From: JAAYAY01 sp963674575
Lineage (GTDB): Bacteria; Planctomycetota; Planctomycetia; Pirellulales; Thermoguttaceae
Assembly: GCA_963674575.2 (NCBI GenBank)
Contig: CAXXQT010000001.1
Location: 806,001 to 870,000, forward strand
Length of the DNA stretch: 64,000 nucleotides
Direction: 5' to 3'
The notes under the pieces are model-generated. The model saw nothing but the letters and a program-made list of their open reading frames with translations. It made no database searches and was not told the DNA's origin. Position numbers and translations under genes: made by a program. Positions 1-8,758 of the stretch are shown here, piece by piece (position 1 is the stretch's first letter; each line of letters opens with the position of its first letter).

Positions 1-1073
1 GGCGCCAAGTCGGCCGGCGCCTTGGCGACCTTGTTCAGTTCGCTCAGGGCGAATTTCAGGTCGCTCACGGAGGCCAGGTCGGCTCCCTTGATCTTGTTGA
101 TCTCGGAGGCGTCGATGTCGATGTGGACGATCTTGCCGTGCTTGGCGAACTCGGCCACGTTCCCCGTCACGCGGTCGTCGAATCGTACGCCGAAGGCCAA
201 GAGCAGATCGGCTTCGCTGATGGCGAGGTTTGCGTAAACGCTCCCGTGCATGCCGAGCATGTGCAAGGCCAGGGGATGGGTGGCGGGAAATCCGCCAATT
301 CCCGTGAGGGTGGTGGTCACGGGGATCCCGGTTTTCTCGACCAGGTCAAACAGTTCCCGGGACGCATTGGAGGCAATCACGCCGCCTCCGGCATAGATCA
401 CGGGACGCCGCGATTCCGCAATCAATTTGGCGATGGCCGCGATGTCCTCTTTGGCTGCCATGGGCGTCACCGTCGGATAGCCGGGCAGGTCCATGGGTTC
501 GTCGTAGTCGGGAACGACCTGGGCCATCTGGACGTTCTTCGGCAGGTCGATCAGGACCGGCCCGGGGCGGCCTGTCATGGCCACGTGGAATGCCTCGCGC
601 ACGACTCGCGCCAGGTCGTTCGGGTCGGTGACGAGGTAGTGGTGCTTGGTCACGCTCCGGCAGACTTCCACGATGGGCGTTTCCTGGAAGGCATCGCATC
701 CGATGACCGAGGTTCCCACCTGGCCCGTGATTGCCACTAAGGGGATGCTGTCCAGTTTGGCGTCGGCGATTGACGTGACCAGATTCGTTGCTCCGGGGCC
801 GCTTGTGGCCATGCAGACGCCCACTTTTCCCGTGGTTCGGGCATAGCCCTGGGCCGCGAATCCCCCGCCCTGTTCGTGGCGAGGAAGGACCACGCGGATC
901 TTGTCGCGGAAGCGGGTCAAGGCCTGGTGGAGGGGCATGCTGGCTCCGCCTGGATAGGCAAAAACTGTGTCCACTCCGTGGTTGACGAGAGCCTGTACGA
1001 CGACGTCGGCCCCACTGGTCGGTTGCGTCGAACTGGCAGTCGAGACTCTCGTTGGTTTCTCCACGGTAGACAC
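1..1073 (-). CDS. ilvB: Acetolactate synthase large subunit, partial (C-terminus beyond window)
   Basis: This ThDP-dependent enzyme condenses pyruvate (or pyruvate with 2-ketobutyrate) in the first common step of valine, leucine and isoleucine synthesis in the cytoplasm. About 357 N-terminal residues of a usual ~570-600 are present. Visible are the Pyr domain with the catalytic-glutamate motif PRHEQGGGFAAQGYAR, the stretch MATSGPGATNLVT, and the middle domain with GVRFDDRVTG. The start chosen is GTG at 1073, preceded by a GGAGG about 8 nt upstream; a second in-frame GTG at 1064 is the alternative. The reading frame is open to the window edge. Family assignment is very secure; isozyme identity is not resolved. 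Confidence 0.95.
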   Translation of the reverse strand, partial: MSTVEKPTRVSTASSTQPTSGADVVVQALVNHGVDTVFAYPGGASMPLHQALTRFRDKIRVVLPRHEQGGGFAAQGYARTTGKVGVCMATSGPGATNLVTSIADAKLDSIPLVAITGQVGTSVIGCDAFQETPIVEVCRSVTKHHYLVTDPNDLARVVREAFHVAMTGRPGPVLIDLPKNVQMAQVVPDYDEPMDLPGYPTVTPMAAKEDIAAIAKLIAESRRPVIYAGGGVIASNASRELFDLVEKTGIPVTTTLTGIGGFPATHPLALHMLGMHGSVYANLAISEADLLLAFGVRFDDRVTGNVAEFAKHGKIVHIDIDASEINKIKGADLASVSDLKFALSELNKVAKAPADLA

Positions 1074-1101
1074 AGAGCTTTCCTCCACTTCAGGGGAACT
1101 T

Positions 1102-1127
1102 CAAAAAAGATGATCTCACCGGAGATC
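1102..1127 (-). terminator. Candidate attenuator hairpin in ilvB leader
   Basis: Read on the minus strand, GATCTC-CGGT-GAGATC forms a 6-bp stem with a tetraloop and is followed within three bases by six T residues, about 30 nt before the ilvB start. That is the shape of a weak intrinsic terminator in a biosynthetic leader. No leader peptide rich in Ile, Leu or Val was recognised, and a TTGACA lies just upstream (1129-1134), so the hairpin could simply overlap the promoter. Confidence 0.3.
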
Positions 1128-1482
1128 GTGTCAAAGCAAGTCGATTTGGGATTGGTCGGGGGGAGGTTCGCCTCCATGAGCGCACACCACACCCCTGGTC
1201 AGGTATTTCTGAAGCAATTCAGTATATAGTGCGGTCCATTGGCGTCCAAGGCGGCAATCGCATGGGTAGTAGTCCGGAGTGGGGGCACTGGCCGACAAGC
1301 AGCCTGAACGCGAAGTTTGACAGAGTGCGAGCCCGTCTCTTTTCGCAACCTTGTATCACGGACTTCCATGGGGGGGAGAAGGTTCGCCTTTCTCTGGGCT
1401 ATTCCTGATTGGACCGTGCCGTTTCGCCCGGCTGGATCAGGCGTAAGGTGTTTAGGAGTAATTGTTTAGAGCCGGGTGGCAT

Positions 1483-1562
1483 GGGTGGCACGCTTAGAGC
1501 GATGCGATGGGCCTGGTGATTTGAACGTCCACGCCCGTCGCTTCGCTCTGAGCGTGCCACCC
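1483..1562. repeat. Dispersed palindromic repeat, family A copy 1
   Basis: An 80-bp imperfect palindrome whose ends are GGGTGGCACGCT and AGCGTGCCACCC. The arms pair for about 30 bp around an unpaired centre. Related copies lie at 41769-41850 and 58696-58776. It occupies the 590-bp ilvB-kdsB spacer, in which I see no gene. A degenerate copy of another short repeat (GGCACTGGCCGACAAGCAGC) lies at about 1285. Confidence 0.8.
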
Positions 1563-1663
1563 CTGCGTGGCGGAAAACCGGTCTGGTTCAAACAGGGCGG
1601 ATCAGGTAAACCATGGCACGTTGGAATTTGAGCCTTTTCCGCGGTCATGGAGGACCGTTTTTC

Positions 1664-2446
1664 ATGTCACAGCCCGCCCCTCGACTCCGCGTCCACACGA
1701 CGAGCCAAATCGTGATCCCTGCCCGACTTGCTTCCACGCGGCTTCCGCGGAAACTGCTTCTGGACGAAACGGGCTGCACGCTCATCGAGCACACATACCA
1801 CGCGGCCCAGAAGGCGCAACGTCCGGAGGGCGTGTGTGTGGCATGCGATCACCCGGAAATCTACGACGCCGTGCAAGCGTTCGGCGGACGCGCCGTGATG
1901 ACCGATCCGGACGCACCCAGCGGAACGGATCGCGTGGCCGAAGTTGCCCGCCAAATGGATGGGACGGACGTGATTGTGAACGTTCAGGGTGATGAACCGG
2001 ACTTGGCCGGTGAGTCGATCGATCTTGTGGTCCGTCTGCTGGAAGAGCAGCCGGACGCGGTCATGTCGACGCTCGCGACGCCGATTCGCAGTCAGGAGCA
2101 GCTTCTTGATCCTGCGTGCGTGAAAGTGGTGTTTGACGATCGCGGTCGGGCCATGTATTTCAGCCGCAGTCCGATTCCTCATCCCCGCGAGTGGGACGAT
2201 TCGCTTCTGGCGGCCCAGCCGCCGCTCTTTTACCAGCACGTGGGGCTCTATGCTTACCGTCGGGAGTTTCTCCTTCGCCTGGCTGAAATGCCTCCGGCGC
2301 CCGTCGAATTGACGGAACGGCTCGAACAACTACGGGTTCTGGCGGCAGGGCACACGATCCTCGTTGGGGTTGTCGACGAGCCTACCTTCGGCATCGACAC
2401 GCCGGCCGACTATCGGCGTTTTGTGGAACAGCGGCGTTCGGCCTGA
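1664..2446 (+). CDS. kdsB: 3-deoxy-manno-octulosonate cytidylyltransferase (CMP-KDO synthetase)
   Basis: The enzyme activates KDO with CTP to give CMP-KDO, the donor for the inner core of LPS. The 260-residue product has the N-terminal nucleotide-binding motif IPARLASTRLPRK, the VNVQGDEPDL motif that contacts substrate and Mg2+, and the GIDTPADYRR ending typical of the family; the length is normal (~250). The ATG at 1664 is chosen over upstream in-frame starts because GGAGG sits about 10 nt before it and because family homology begins just after it. It stands alone rather than in an lpx operon; together with lpxD/lpxI at 22.6-24.6 kb it indicates an LPS-type outer membrane. Confidence 0.95.
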   Translation: MSQPAPRLRVHTTSQIVIPARLASTRLPRKLLLDETGCTLIEHTYHAAQKAQRPEGVCVACDHPEIYDAVQAFGGRAVMTDPDAPSGTDRVAEVARQMDGTDVIVNVQGDEPDLAGESIDLVVRLLEEQPDAVMSTLATPIRSQEQLLDPACVKVVFDDRGRAMYFSRSPIPHPREWDDSLLAAQPPLFYQHVGLYAYRREFLLRLAEMPPAPVELTERLEQLRVLAAGHTILVGVVDEPTFGIDTPADYRRFVEQRRSA

Positions 2447-2655
2447 TTGGCTGGGGCTGAGTTTCGGACGGCGAACGAGTCCGCGACGTAGAAGTTGCCA
2501 AGTCCCTGCATTCTGACGACCAACAACCCGCGACGGCCCCTCCCCGGCCCTCCCCCTCACTCCCTGCGCTCGCTGGGGAGGGAGTGTGATTCTCCACGAG
2601 CGTTTCGAATTGGGACGCCCTTGTCCGGTTATGCAAGCCCCGCCATGGTGGTGGT

Positions 2656-2684
2656 TTGTGAAAAATCGCGATGCTCGGTAAAAT
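2656..2684 (+). promoter_or_regulatory. Predicted sigma70-type promoter for pyrG
   Basis: TTGTGA at 2656-2661 and TAAAAT at 2679-2684 are separated by 17 bp, and lie about 155 bp upstream of the pyrG ATG in a 393-bp spacer that otherwise contains no recognisable gene. The rest of the spacer is GC-rich, with a short GGGAGTG/CACTCCC inverted repeat near 2560-2590. Confidence 0.4.
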
Positions 2685-2839
2685 GCATCGCTTGGTTCGG
2701 GCTGCCGCATTGCTCTCCGGGCAATTTCTTACCGACATGGCCCTGCCGGGACGTGTTCGCCTGAGGGATGCCGGGGCTGCCGGCTCCGGCCCGCTTTCTC
2801 GGCCCTCCTCCCACCTACTCCAGCCAGGATGGTGTTTTG

Positions 2840-4480
2840 ATGACCAAGCATATCTTCGTGACCGGTGGGGTTGTCAGCTCCCTCGGCAAGGGACTGACCA
2901 GCGCCTCGATCGGCATGCTTCTGGAAAACCGCGGCCTGTCCGTCCGGATGCAGAAGTTGGATCCCTACATCAACGTCGATCCGGGAACGATGAGTCCTTA
3001 TCAGCACGGCGAAGTTTACGTGCTGGACGACGGCAGCGAGACCGATCTCGACCTGGGCCATTACGAACGATTCACCAACGGCCCGTTGACCCGGGACAGC
3101 AACTACACGACCGGCCAGATCTACCAGTCGGTGATCAACAAGGAGCGGCAAGGAACCTACCTCGGCCAGACCGTGCAGGTCATTCCGCACATCACCAACG
3201 AGATCAAGAGCTGTATCAGCAAGCTGGCTTCGGACGACGTGGACGTGGTGATCACAGAAATCGGCGGCACGGTCGGCGATATTGAAAGCCAACCCTTCCT
3301 CGAAGCGATTCGCCAGTTCTCCCTCGATATCGGCTCGGAGAACTGTCTCTACATTCACCTGACGCTGATTCCGTATCTCAAAGCGGCCGGCGAGTTGAAG
3401 ACGAAGCCGACCCAGCACTCGGTAGGGCAGCTTCGCGAGATCGGTATTCAGCCCGACATTCTCATTTGCCGCACGGAGCGTTCCCTGGGCAAAGAGGAGT
3501 GCGCCAAGATCGCCCTTTTCTGCAATGTGCCGGTCGAGGCGGTCATTGAGGAGAAGGACAAGGATTTCTCGATCTACGAGGTGCCGTTGAGCCTGGTGGA
3601 TCACAAGCTCGACACATTGATCGTCAAGAAGCTTGGGCTCAAGGGAGGCGAACTCGATCTGAGCGGGTGGCGTGACCTGGTTCACCGGCTGCGGAATCCC
3701 TCTTACGAGATCAGCATTGCGGTCGTGGGCAAGTACGCCGAGCATCGGGATGCGTACAAGTCGATTTACGAGGCCCTCGATCACGCGGGGATTTCCAATA
3801 AGGCGACCGTGCGAGTGCAGCGGATCCACAGCGAAGCGGTGGAGCGGGAAGGGGCGGAGCGGCTCCTTGCCGGGGTGGATGGAATTCTCGTTCCCGGCGG
3901 TTTTGGAGAACGGGGAATCGAAGGCAAGGTGGATGCCGTTCGTTTTGCTCGGGAACGAGGCATCCCCTACTTTGGCATCTGTCTTGGCATGCAGTGTGCG
4001 GTCGTCGAATACGGTCGCAGCATCTGCGGTCTCGACGATGCGAATTCGACCGAGTTCGACAAGGACACCCCCCATCCGGTCATCTGTCTTCTCGATGAGC
4101 AGCGAACAATTACGGACAAAGGCGGGACCATGCGTTTGGGCGCCCAGCCTACGCGGCTAAGAAGCGAGGGCAAGGCCTTCGGGGCCTATGGGGCAGAGGA
4201 GATTTCCGAACGACATCGGCATCGCTACGAATTCAACAACGATTATCGGGAGGCGTATGCCAGCAACGGCATGAAAGTGATGGGCACCAGCCCCGACGGC
4301 ACTCTGGTTGAAGTGGTGGAGATTCCCGACCACCCGTGGTTTGTCGCGGTTCAATACCATCCGGAGTTCAAGTCTCAGCCGACGAAGTCGCACCCACTCT
4401 TTCACGGGTTTATCCAGGCCGCCGTGGCGAAACGCTCTGAGCGGTCCGACAGACAGACCAAGACGGAGGACACCCCATGA
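2840..4480 (+). CDS. pyrG: CTP synthase
   Basis: The enzyme makes CTP from UTP, ATP and glutamine, the last step of pyrimidine nucleotide synthesis. The 546-residue product has the amidoligase domain first (FVTGGVVSSLGKGL at the N-terminus, then DPYINVDPGTMSPYQHGEV and a DLDLGHYERF stretch). The class I glutamine amidotransferase domain follows, with nucleophile motif GICLGMQCAVVEYGR and the catalytic His/Glu motif QYHPEFKS near the end. The ATG at 2840 is used because family homology begins exactly there; an upstream in-frame start at 2768 would add 24 unrelated residues. Its stop overlaps the next gene's start, so the pair is probably co-transcribed. Confidence 0.97.
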   Translation: MTKHIFVTGGVVSSLGKGLTSASIGMLLENRGLSVRMQKLDPYINVDPGTMSPYQHGEVYVLDDGSETDLDLGHYERFTNGPLTRDSNYTTGQIYQSVINKERQGTYLGQTVQVIPHITNEIKSCISKLASDDVDVVITEIGGTVGDIESQPFLEAIRQFSLDIGSENCLYIHLTLIPYLKAAGELKTKPTQHSVGQLREIGIQPDILICRTERSLGKEECAKIALFCNVPVEAVIEEKDKDFSIYEVPLSLVDHKLDTLIVKKLGLKGGELDLSGWRDLVHRLRNPSYEISIAVVGKYAEHRDAYKSIYEALDHAGISNKATVRVQRIHSEAVEREGAERLLAGVDGILVPGGFGERGIEGKVDAVRFARERGIPYFGICLGMQCAVVEYGRSICGLDDANSTEFDKDTPHPVICLLDEQRTITDKGGTMRLGAQPTRLRSEGKAFGAYGAEEISERHRHRYEFNNDYREAYASNGMKVMGTSPDGTLVEVVEIPDHPWFVAVQYHPEFKSQPTKSHPLFHGFIQAAVAKRSERSDRQTKTEDTP

Positions 4481-4896
4481 GCGAACAGCCCGAAGAAAAG
4501 AAAATTATCATCGACGAGGACTGGAAGTCACAGGTTCAAGCCGAGAAAGAAGCGACTGAGCAGGCCGCGGAAGCCCCCGCGGAAGAAGCAGCGGCTGACG
4601 GGGCAGACTTCGCTTCCCAGGACGTCCCGCTCCCTCCCGCCTCGCTGGAGATCCTCATTGGATCTCTGGCCACCCAGGCGATGGTTTCTTTGGGGATCCT
4701 CCCGAACCCGATCACGAACCAGCGTACCCCTCTTCCGAACCAGGCAAAGCACTTGGTTGATATGCTTGCCGTGGTTCAGGAGAAAACCGAAGGGAATCGC
4801 ACGCCCGAAGAGTCGGCCATGCTTGAGGATACGCTCCACCAGCTTCGGATGGCCTACGTGTCGGTATCGCAGGCATCCCAGGAGAAGAAGGACTGA
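4477..4896 (+). CDS. DUF1844 domain-containing protein
   Basis: A 139-residue acidic protein of unknown function. The N-terminal ~45 residues are charged and alanine-rich. The conserved part runs from about 48 to 130 (LPPASLEILIGSLATQAMVS, LGILPNP, then a helical HLVDMLAVVQEKTEGNRTPEE segment), matching what I know of DUF1844. The start codon overlaps the pyrG stop (ATGA), with GGAGGA about 7 nt upstream inside pyrG, so translational coupling is likely. No signal peptide or clear membrane segment. The biochemical role is not known. Confidence 0.88.
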   Translation: MSEQPEEKKIIIDEDWKSQVQAEKEATEQAAEAPAEEAAADGADFASQDVPLPPASLEILIGSLATQAMVSLGILPNPITNQRTPLPNQAKHLVDMLAVVQEKTEGNRTPEESAMLEDTLHQLRMAYVSVSQASQEKKD

Positions 4897-5162
4897 CTTT
4901 TGGCAATCAAAATCCGGTGCAGGGCCTGAGTTGCTCTGGTCCTTGAGAGGGGGGGGCGTGAATCGCCGTTGACCGAACCGCCCTCCTTCGCCATACTCTC
5001 GCGGCTTGCCGTATGCGCCGCCCGGCGCGTGCTGCAGCCCATTGCGTTGCGGGCTACCATGGCCGGAAGATTTGATCGTCGAGTCGTTGGGATTTTTCGT
5101 CGACGCCGGCGGTCATGCCGCGTCGCATCAGCCCGTCCACGAAGTGAAGAGAAGAACAAGCG

Positions 5163-6440
5163 ATGACCAACAACAACGGCGAAGAGCAACTGCGAGACTA
5201 CTGCCTGGACGTGGCCCAGAGGGCGCATCAAGCTTCCGCCGAATTGGCCCTGGTTACCGGAGGCCAGAAAAACGACTGGTTGCGCAGGAGCGCCAAGCTT
5301 CTTCACGAACGCTCGGTTGCTTTGGCCGAGGCCAATCGGCTTGATCTGGCGGCGGCCCCCGGCTTTGGCCTCACGGACGCCCAGGTGGACCGCCTGCGTT
5401 TGACGCCGGAACGAATCGCGTCGATCTCGCAGGCCCTCGAAGACGTGGCGATGCTCCCCGATCCGGTCGGGCGGATTCTCGAATCCTCCGTTCGCCCGAA
5501 CGGCCTGGAGGTTCAGAAGGTCCAGGTGCCGCTGGGCGTGATTTTCTTTATCTACGAGTCCCGTCCCAATGTGACGGCTGACGCTGCCGCTCTGTGCGTC
5601 AAGAGTGGAAACGCGGTCATTCTTCGTGGCGGCAAGGAGGCGTTTCATTCGAGCACAGCCATTGTGGAGGTTCTTGCGGAGGCGGCCGCCGATGCGGGGA
5701 TCCCTGCTGATGCCGTTCAGCTTGTGTCCACCACGGATCGGGAGGCGGTTGGGCATTTTCTCCGGCTGCCCGAGTACATCAGCGTGGCGATTCCTCGCGG
5801 CGGCGAAGGGCTCATTCGACGGGTGTCGGAAGAAGCTCGCATGCCCGTGATCAAGCACTACGCGGGAAACTGCCACGTCTATGTGGACAAGGCGGCCGAT
5901 CCGGACACGGCCGTCCAGATCGTCGTCAATTCCAAGTGCCAGCGGATGGGTGTCTGCAATGCGGCTGAATCGCTCGTGATCCATGCGGACGTGGCCGAGA
6001 GTCTCTTGCCTCGGATTGCCGGCGCGTTGCTGGAACAGGGCATCGAACTTCGCGGCGACGAGACGGCGTGCCGGCTCGTGTCCCAGGCCAAGGCTGCTAC
6101 CGAAGAAGATTTTCGGGAGGAATACCTGGGCCCGATCATCTCGGTCAAGGTGGTCGTTTCTCTGGACGAGGCCGTCTCGCACATCAATCGTTGCAGTTCG
6201 GCGCACACGGAGGCCATTGTCACGACCGACCTTGGGGCCGCGAGGGAATTTGCGGCACGGATTGACAGTTCTGCGGTGGTCGTCAACGCGAGTACGCGGT
6301 TCAACGATGGAGGCGAGTTTGGCCTTGGAGCGGAGATCGGCATCAGCACCGATAAGTTTCACGCCCGTGGCCCATGCGGGATCAACGAATTGACAAGCTA
6401 CAAGTACGTTGTTTACGGATCAGGGCAGATCCGCGGTTAG
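5163..6440 (+). CDS. proA: Glutamate-5-semialdehyde dehydrogenase (gamma-glutamyl phosphate reductase)
   Basis: The enzyme reduces gamma-glutamyl phosphate to glutamate semialdehyde with NADPH in proline synthesis. The 425-residue length is normal. It shows the ALDH-fold motif FIYESRPNVTADAAALC, the cofactor loop GNAVILRGGKEA, and the catalytic-cysteine motif NSKCQRMGVCNAAESL. The C-terminal GRGPCGINELTSYK-like ending (here ARGPCGINELTSYKYVV) is diagnostic of ProA. AAGAGAAG precedes the ATG. No proB partner is next to it. The 266-bp spacer before it shows no gene. Confidence 0.96.
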   Translation: MTNNNGEEQLRDYCLDVAQRAHQASAELALVTGGQKNDWLRRSAKLLHERSVALAEANRLDLAAAPGFGLTDAQVDRLRLTPERIASISQALEDVAMLPDPVGRILESSVRPNGLEVQKVQVPLGVIFFIYESRPNVTADAAALCVKSGNAVILRGGKEAFHSSTAIVEVLAEAAADAGIPADAVQLVSTTDREAVGHFLRLPEYISVAIPRGGEGLIRRVSEEARMPVIKHYAGNCHVYVDKAADPDTAVQIVVNSKCQRMGVCNAAESLVIHADVAESLLPRIAGALLEQGIELRGDETACRLVSQAKAATEEDFREEYLGPIISVKVVVSLDEAVSHINRCSSAHTEAIVTTDLGAAREFAARIDSSAVVVNASTRFNDGGEFGLGAEIGISTDKFHARGPCGINELTSYKYVVYGSGQIRG

Positions 6441-6527
6441 CCGTGCGGCAGGGTTCCGGTTTTCGCCGGGCGAGATTCCTGTCTTTCGGTGTTTTGCGGG
6501 ACGCCATTGAGATTCAAGGATGAATCG

Positions 6528-7574
6528 ATGGGTGGAGACGTCTTAAGCCAAGCGGAAGTCGAGAGCCTTCTGTCGGCCATGGCGACGACGGGCGAGTCGG
6601 CAGCCTCGGCTCAGCCCAGTGCGCCTGCTCCCCCGGCGCCCTCGCCGGGAGTTGCCCCGGCCAAGCCGCGCGAGAAGATTACCCCCTACGATTTCAAGCG
6701 TCCCGAGCGCGTCGGCAAGGAGCAGATGCGTGCCCTTCAGACGCTTCATGAGGGGTTCAGCCGGAACTTCGCCGCCGGGCTGTCTGCCATGCTCCGAAGC
6801 ATGATCGAGGTGAAGCTCACCAGCGTCGATCAGTTGACCTACAGCGAGTTCGTTTTCAGCCTCGAAAATCCCACCTGCTTCAACCTTCTCAGCGCCGAAC
6901 CGCTTGAAGGTAACCTCATTCTGGACATCAATCCGTCGATCCTCTACCCGATTATCGATCGCCTCCTCGGCGGTGGAAGGGAAGCCAGTCCCCTGGCTCG
7001 CCGGCCCTTGACCCAGATTGAGCGACTTCTCGTCAAGCGGATCACCGACCTGTTCCTGTCCGAGCTGGCCCAGGCCTGGAAGAACGTGCTCGAGCTGCAA
7101 CTGGAGGTGGTTCGCGTCGAGAGCAACCCCCAGCTTGTTCAGATCGTTCCCCCGAACGAAGTCGTCGTGCTGATCAGCTTCGAAGTTGCCTTGGGCGAAA
7201 TCCGGGGAATGCTCAACTTGTGCATTCCCTACAATTCGATTGAGCGAATCAGCGGCAAACTGTCGGCCAACAGTTGGGTCACCTACGGCAAGCGAAAGGC
7301 TTCCGAGGAGTCCATCCAGCAGATCGGTCGCGCCCTTCGCAACTCCCTCGTGGAGTTGAAGGTGCGTCTTGCCCAGACTCGGATCACGACGGGCGAACTT
7401 GTGGGTCTTCAGGTGGGCGATATCGTCACGACGCAGAAGGACATCCGGTCGCCCATGCTGGTTTCCGTGGAGGGGATTCCGAAATTCCACGCTGCCCCAG
7501 GTTCTTTCAAGGGCCACAAGGCGTTTCAGATCGTGGATCTGATCGAGGATCCGTCCGGCGCTATCGGGGACTGA
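6528..7574 (+). CDS. fliM: Flagellar motor switch protein FliM
   Basis: FliM forms the C-ring middle layer that binds CheY-P and sets rotation direction. The 348-residue product begins with the CheY-binding motif VLSQAEVESLLSAM, has a Pro/Ala linker (about 24-50), the CheC-like middle domain (about 55-240, beginning ITPYDFKRPERVGKEQMRAL) and a C-terminal SpoA domain (about 265-345). The ATG at 6528 is chosen because the CheY-binding segment should be N-terminal and AAGGA lies 7 nt upstream; an in-frame start at 6489 is less likely. No other flagellar gene is nearby. It implies a motile cell type, known for planctomycete swarmers. Confidence 0.95.
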   Translation: MGGDVLSQAEVESLLSAMATTGESAASAQPSAPAPPAPSPGVAPAKPREKITPYDFKRPERVGKEQMRALQTLHEGFSRNFAAGLSAMLRSMIEVKLTSVDQLTYSEFVFSLENPTCFNLLSAEPLEGNLILDINPSILYPIIDRLLGGGREASPLARRPLTQIERLLVKRITDLFLSELAQAWKNVLELQLEVVRVESNPQLVQIVPPNEVVVLISFEVALGEIRGMLNLCIPYNSIERISGKLSANSWVTYGKRKASEESIQQIGRALRNSLVELKVRLAQTRITTGELVGLQVGDIVTTQKDIRSPMLVSVEGIPKFHAAPGSFKGHKAFQIVDLIEDPSGAIGD

Positions 7575-7622
7575 TTGGGGCGTGCGGGTGCTTTCCGAGG
7601 GGAGCTGTTCGTTCGGCGATCA

Positions 7623-7655
7623 AAGAGCCCGGCTGCGAAATCCAGCGGGGCTCTT
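7623..7655 (+). terminator. Hairpin between convergent fliM and FHA genes
   Basis: AAGAGCCC-GGCTG pairs with CAGC-GGGGCTCTT around a short loop, about 50 bp after the fliM stop. There is no long T-run, so it is a terminator-like hairpin rather than a classic intrinsic terminator. Confidence 0.3.
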
Positions 7656-7772
7656 GGATTGTCCGGTTCTTGAGACTTCGGCTTGAGCAGCCGGGCTACG
7701 TGGACTAGCCCTGCTGAAGCATCCGAGCGTCTCCCCCCTCGCTGGCAAGCTGGCTGGGGAGGGAGGTAGTCG

Positions 7773-8249
7773 TCACTCCTCTTCTTTCTCTGCCTCTTCT
7801 TTCCCACTTTGTCTTGTGGGGGAGTCCAGCGGAATTGGGCCGGAGCCGAGAGGGTCGTCAAGTTCGACGAGGTCCGGCTCGATCGGGTCAGACAGTTCGA
7901 TGGGGGGCTCGGTTCCGGGGGGCGCCTTGCCCAGATGTGGGCCAGGAGTGGCGTGCTCATCGACGCCGTAGTGGATTTCAAAGGTCAGGGGGCCGACGGT
8001 GAACCGACCCTTGGGGGGGAGTTGGGTCCGTTGAACCCGGCGAGTGCCGCAGTAGGTGCCATTGAGGGATCCCAGGTCGGTGAGAAGGACCGCGCCCTGG
8101 TGTTCCCGGAGTTCGCAGTGCCTTCGACTTACGAGGGAATGGGCGATAGTGACATCGGCCTGATGGCTGCGCCCGAGTAGAGTGGGAAGCTCGATGTTGA
8201 GGTGTGGCTTGTCGGCACGTCCACCAACAATGACCAGTTTCACATGCAT
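7773..8249 (-). CDS. FHA domain-containing protein
   Basis: FHA domains bind phosphothreonine peptides. The 158-residue product has one N-terminal FHA domain (about 1-100) with the hallmark motifs LLGRSHQADV, SLVSRRHCEL and DLGSLNGTY, followed by a low-complexity acidic/proline-rich tail ending in EEAEKEEE. The start chosen is the ATG at 8249, where the domain begins (MHVKLVIVGG); a longer in-frame extension to 8501 has no domain character. It is convergent with fliM. A Ser/Thr kinase lies at 47 kb, but no partner can be inferred from position. No membrane segment, so cytoplasmic. Confidence 0.85.
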   Translation of the reverse strand: MHVKLVIVGGRADKPHLNIELPTLLGRSHQADVTIAHSLVSRRHCELREHQGAVLLTDLGSLNGTYCGTRRVQRTQLPPKGRFTVGPLTFEIHYGVDEHATPGPHLGKAPPGTEPPIELSDPIEPDLVELDDPLGSGPIPLDSPTRQSGKEEAEKEEE

Positions 8250-8559
8250 CGAATTGCCTGTTCTGTGCCGCTTCGAAGCAAGAATGGTTGTTCCGGGCGA
8301 TGTCGATCGCCGTGGAACACGCCGTATGATAGTGGTCAACTCGCTTGGCTGCAAGTGTTTACGGTTGTGCCGGTTATGCCCGGCCCGTCGGAATAGAAGA
8401 AAGCCAAGAGGCGAGCCTGGTCGAAAGAGAAGGGGTAAGATGGATGATGGTGGGTGAGGGCGAATTGTGGGCGGCGATCTGCCGCTTGGCGGTTTCGACA
8501 AGGCCCATTGACGATTTCAGGAGAATAGGTTCTATTAACGAGACGCCCCATCACCCCCC

Positions 8560-8587
8560 TTGAACACGTGATGGGGAGTTTTATAAT
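8560..8587 (+). promoter_or_regulatory. Predicted promoter of tRNA-Gly / tig
   Basis: TTGAAC (8560-8565) and a perfect TATAAT (8582-8587) are 16 bp apart, about 55 bp upstream of the tRNA. A CCCCATCAC/GTGATGGGG inverted repeat (9-bp arms) overlaps the -35 and spacer, so the site may be regulated or may combine with a hairpin. The remaining spacer back to 8250 shows no gene. Confidence 0.55.
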
Positions 8588-8642
8588 TCGATTTCTCAGA
8601 GTCGTTGAGTGTTTGATTCTTCACACTCATGGCTCGACTGTT

Positions 8643-8715
8643 GCGGGTGTAGCTCAGCTGGCAGAGCACAACGTTGCCAACGTTGTTGTCGTGGGTTCGA
8701 ATCCCATCACCCGCT
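8643..8715 (+). tRNA. tRNA-Gly(GCC)
   Basis: A 73-nt cloverleaf: acceptor GCGGGTG pairs with CACCCGC, D-arm GCTC...GAGC, anticodon stem CAACG/CGTTG around loop TTGCCAA (anticodon GCC, glycine), and a T-arm with GTTCGAATC. CCA is not encoded. It sits 43 bp upstream of tig and may share its transcript. Confidence 0.95.
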
Positions 8716-8758
8716 CTTTCTATTTCTTTGAGGCAGCCTTTTTCCGCAAAGCACGAGC

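Noticed and set aside
123..740. Plus-strand open frame of 205 codons at the left edge
   Set aside because: It is antisense to ilvB, whose minus-strand translation has unmistakable acetolactate synthase motifs.
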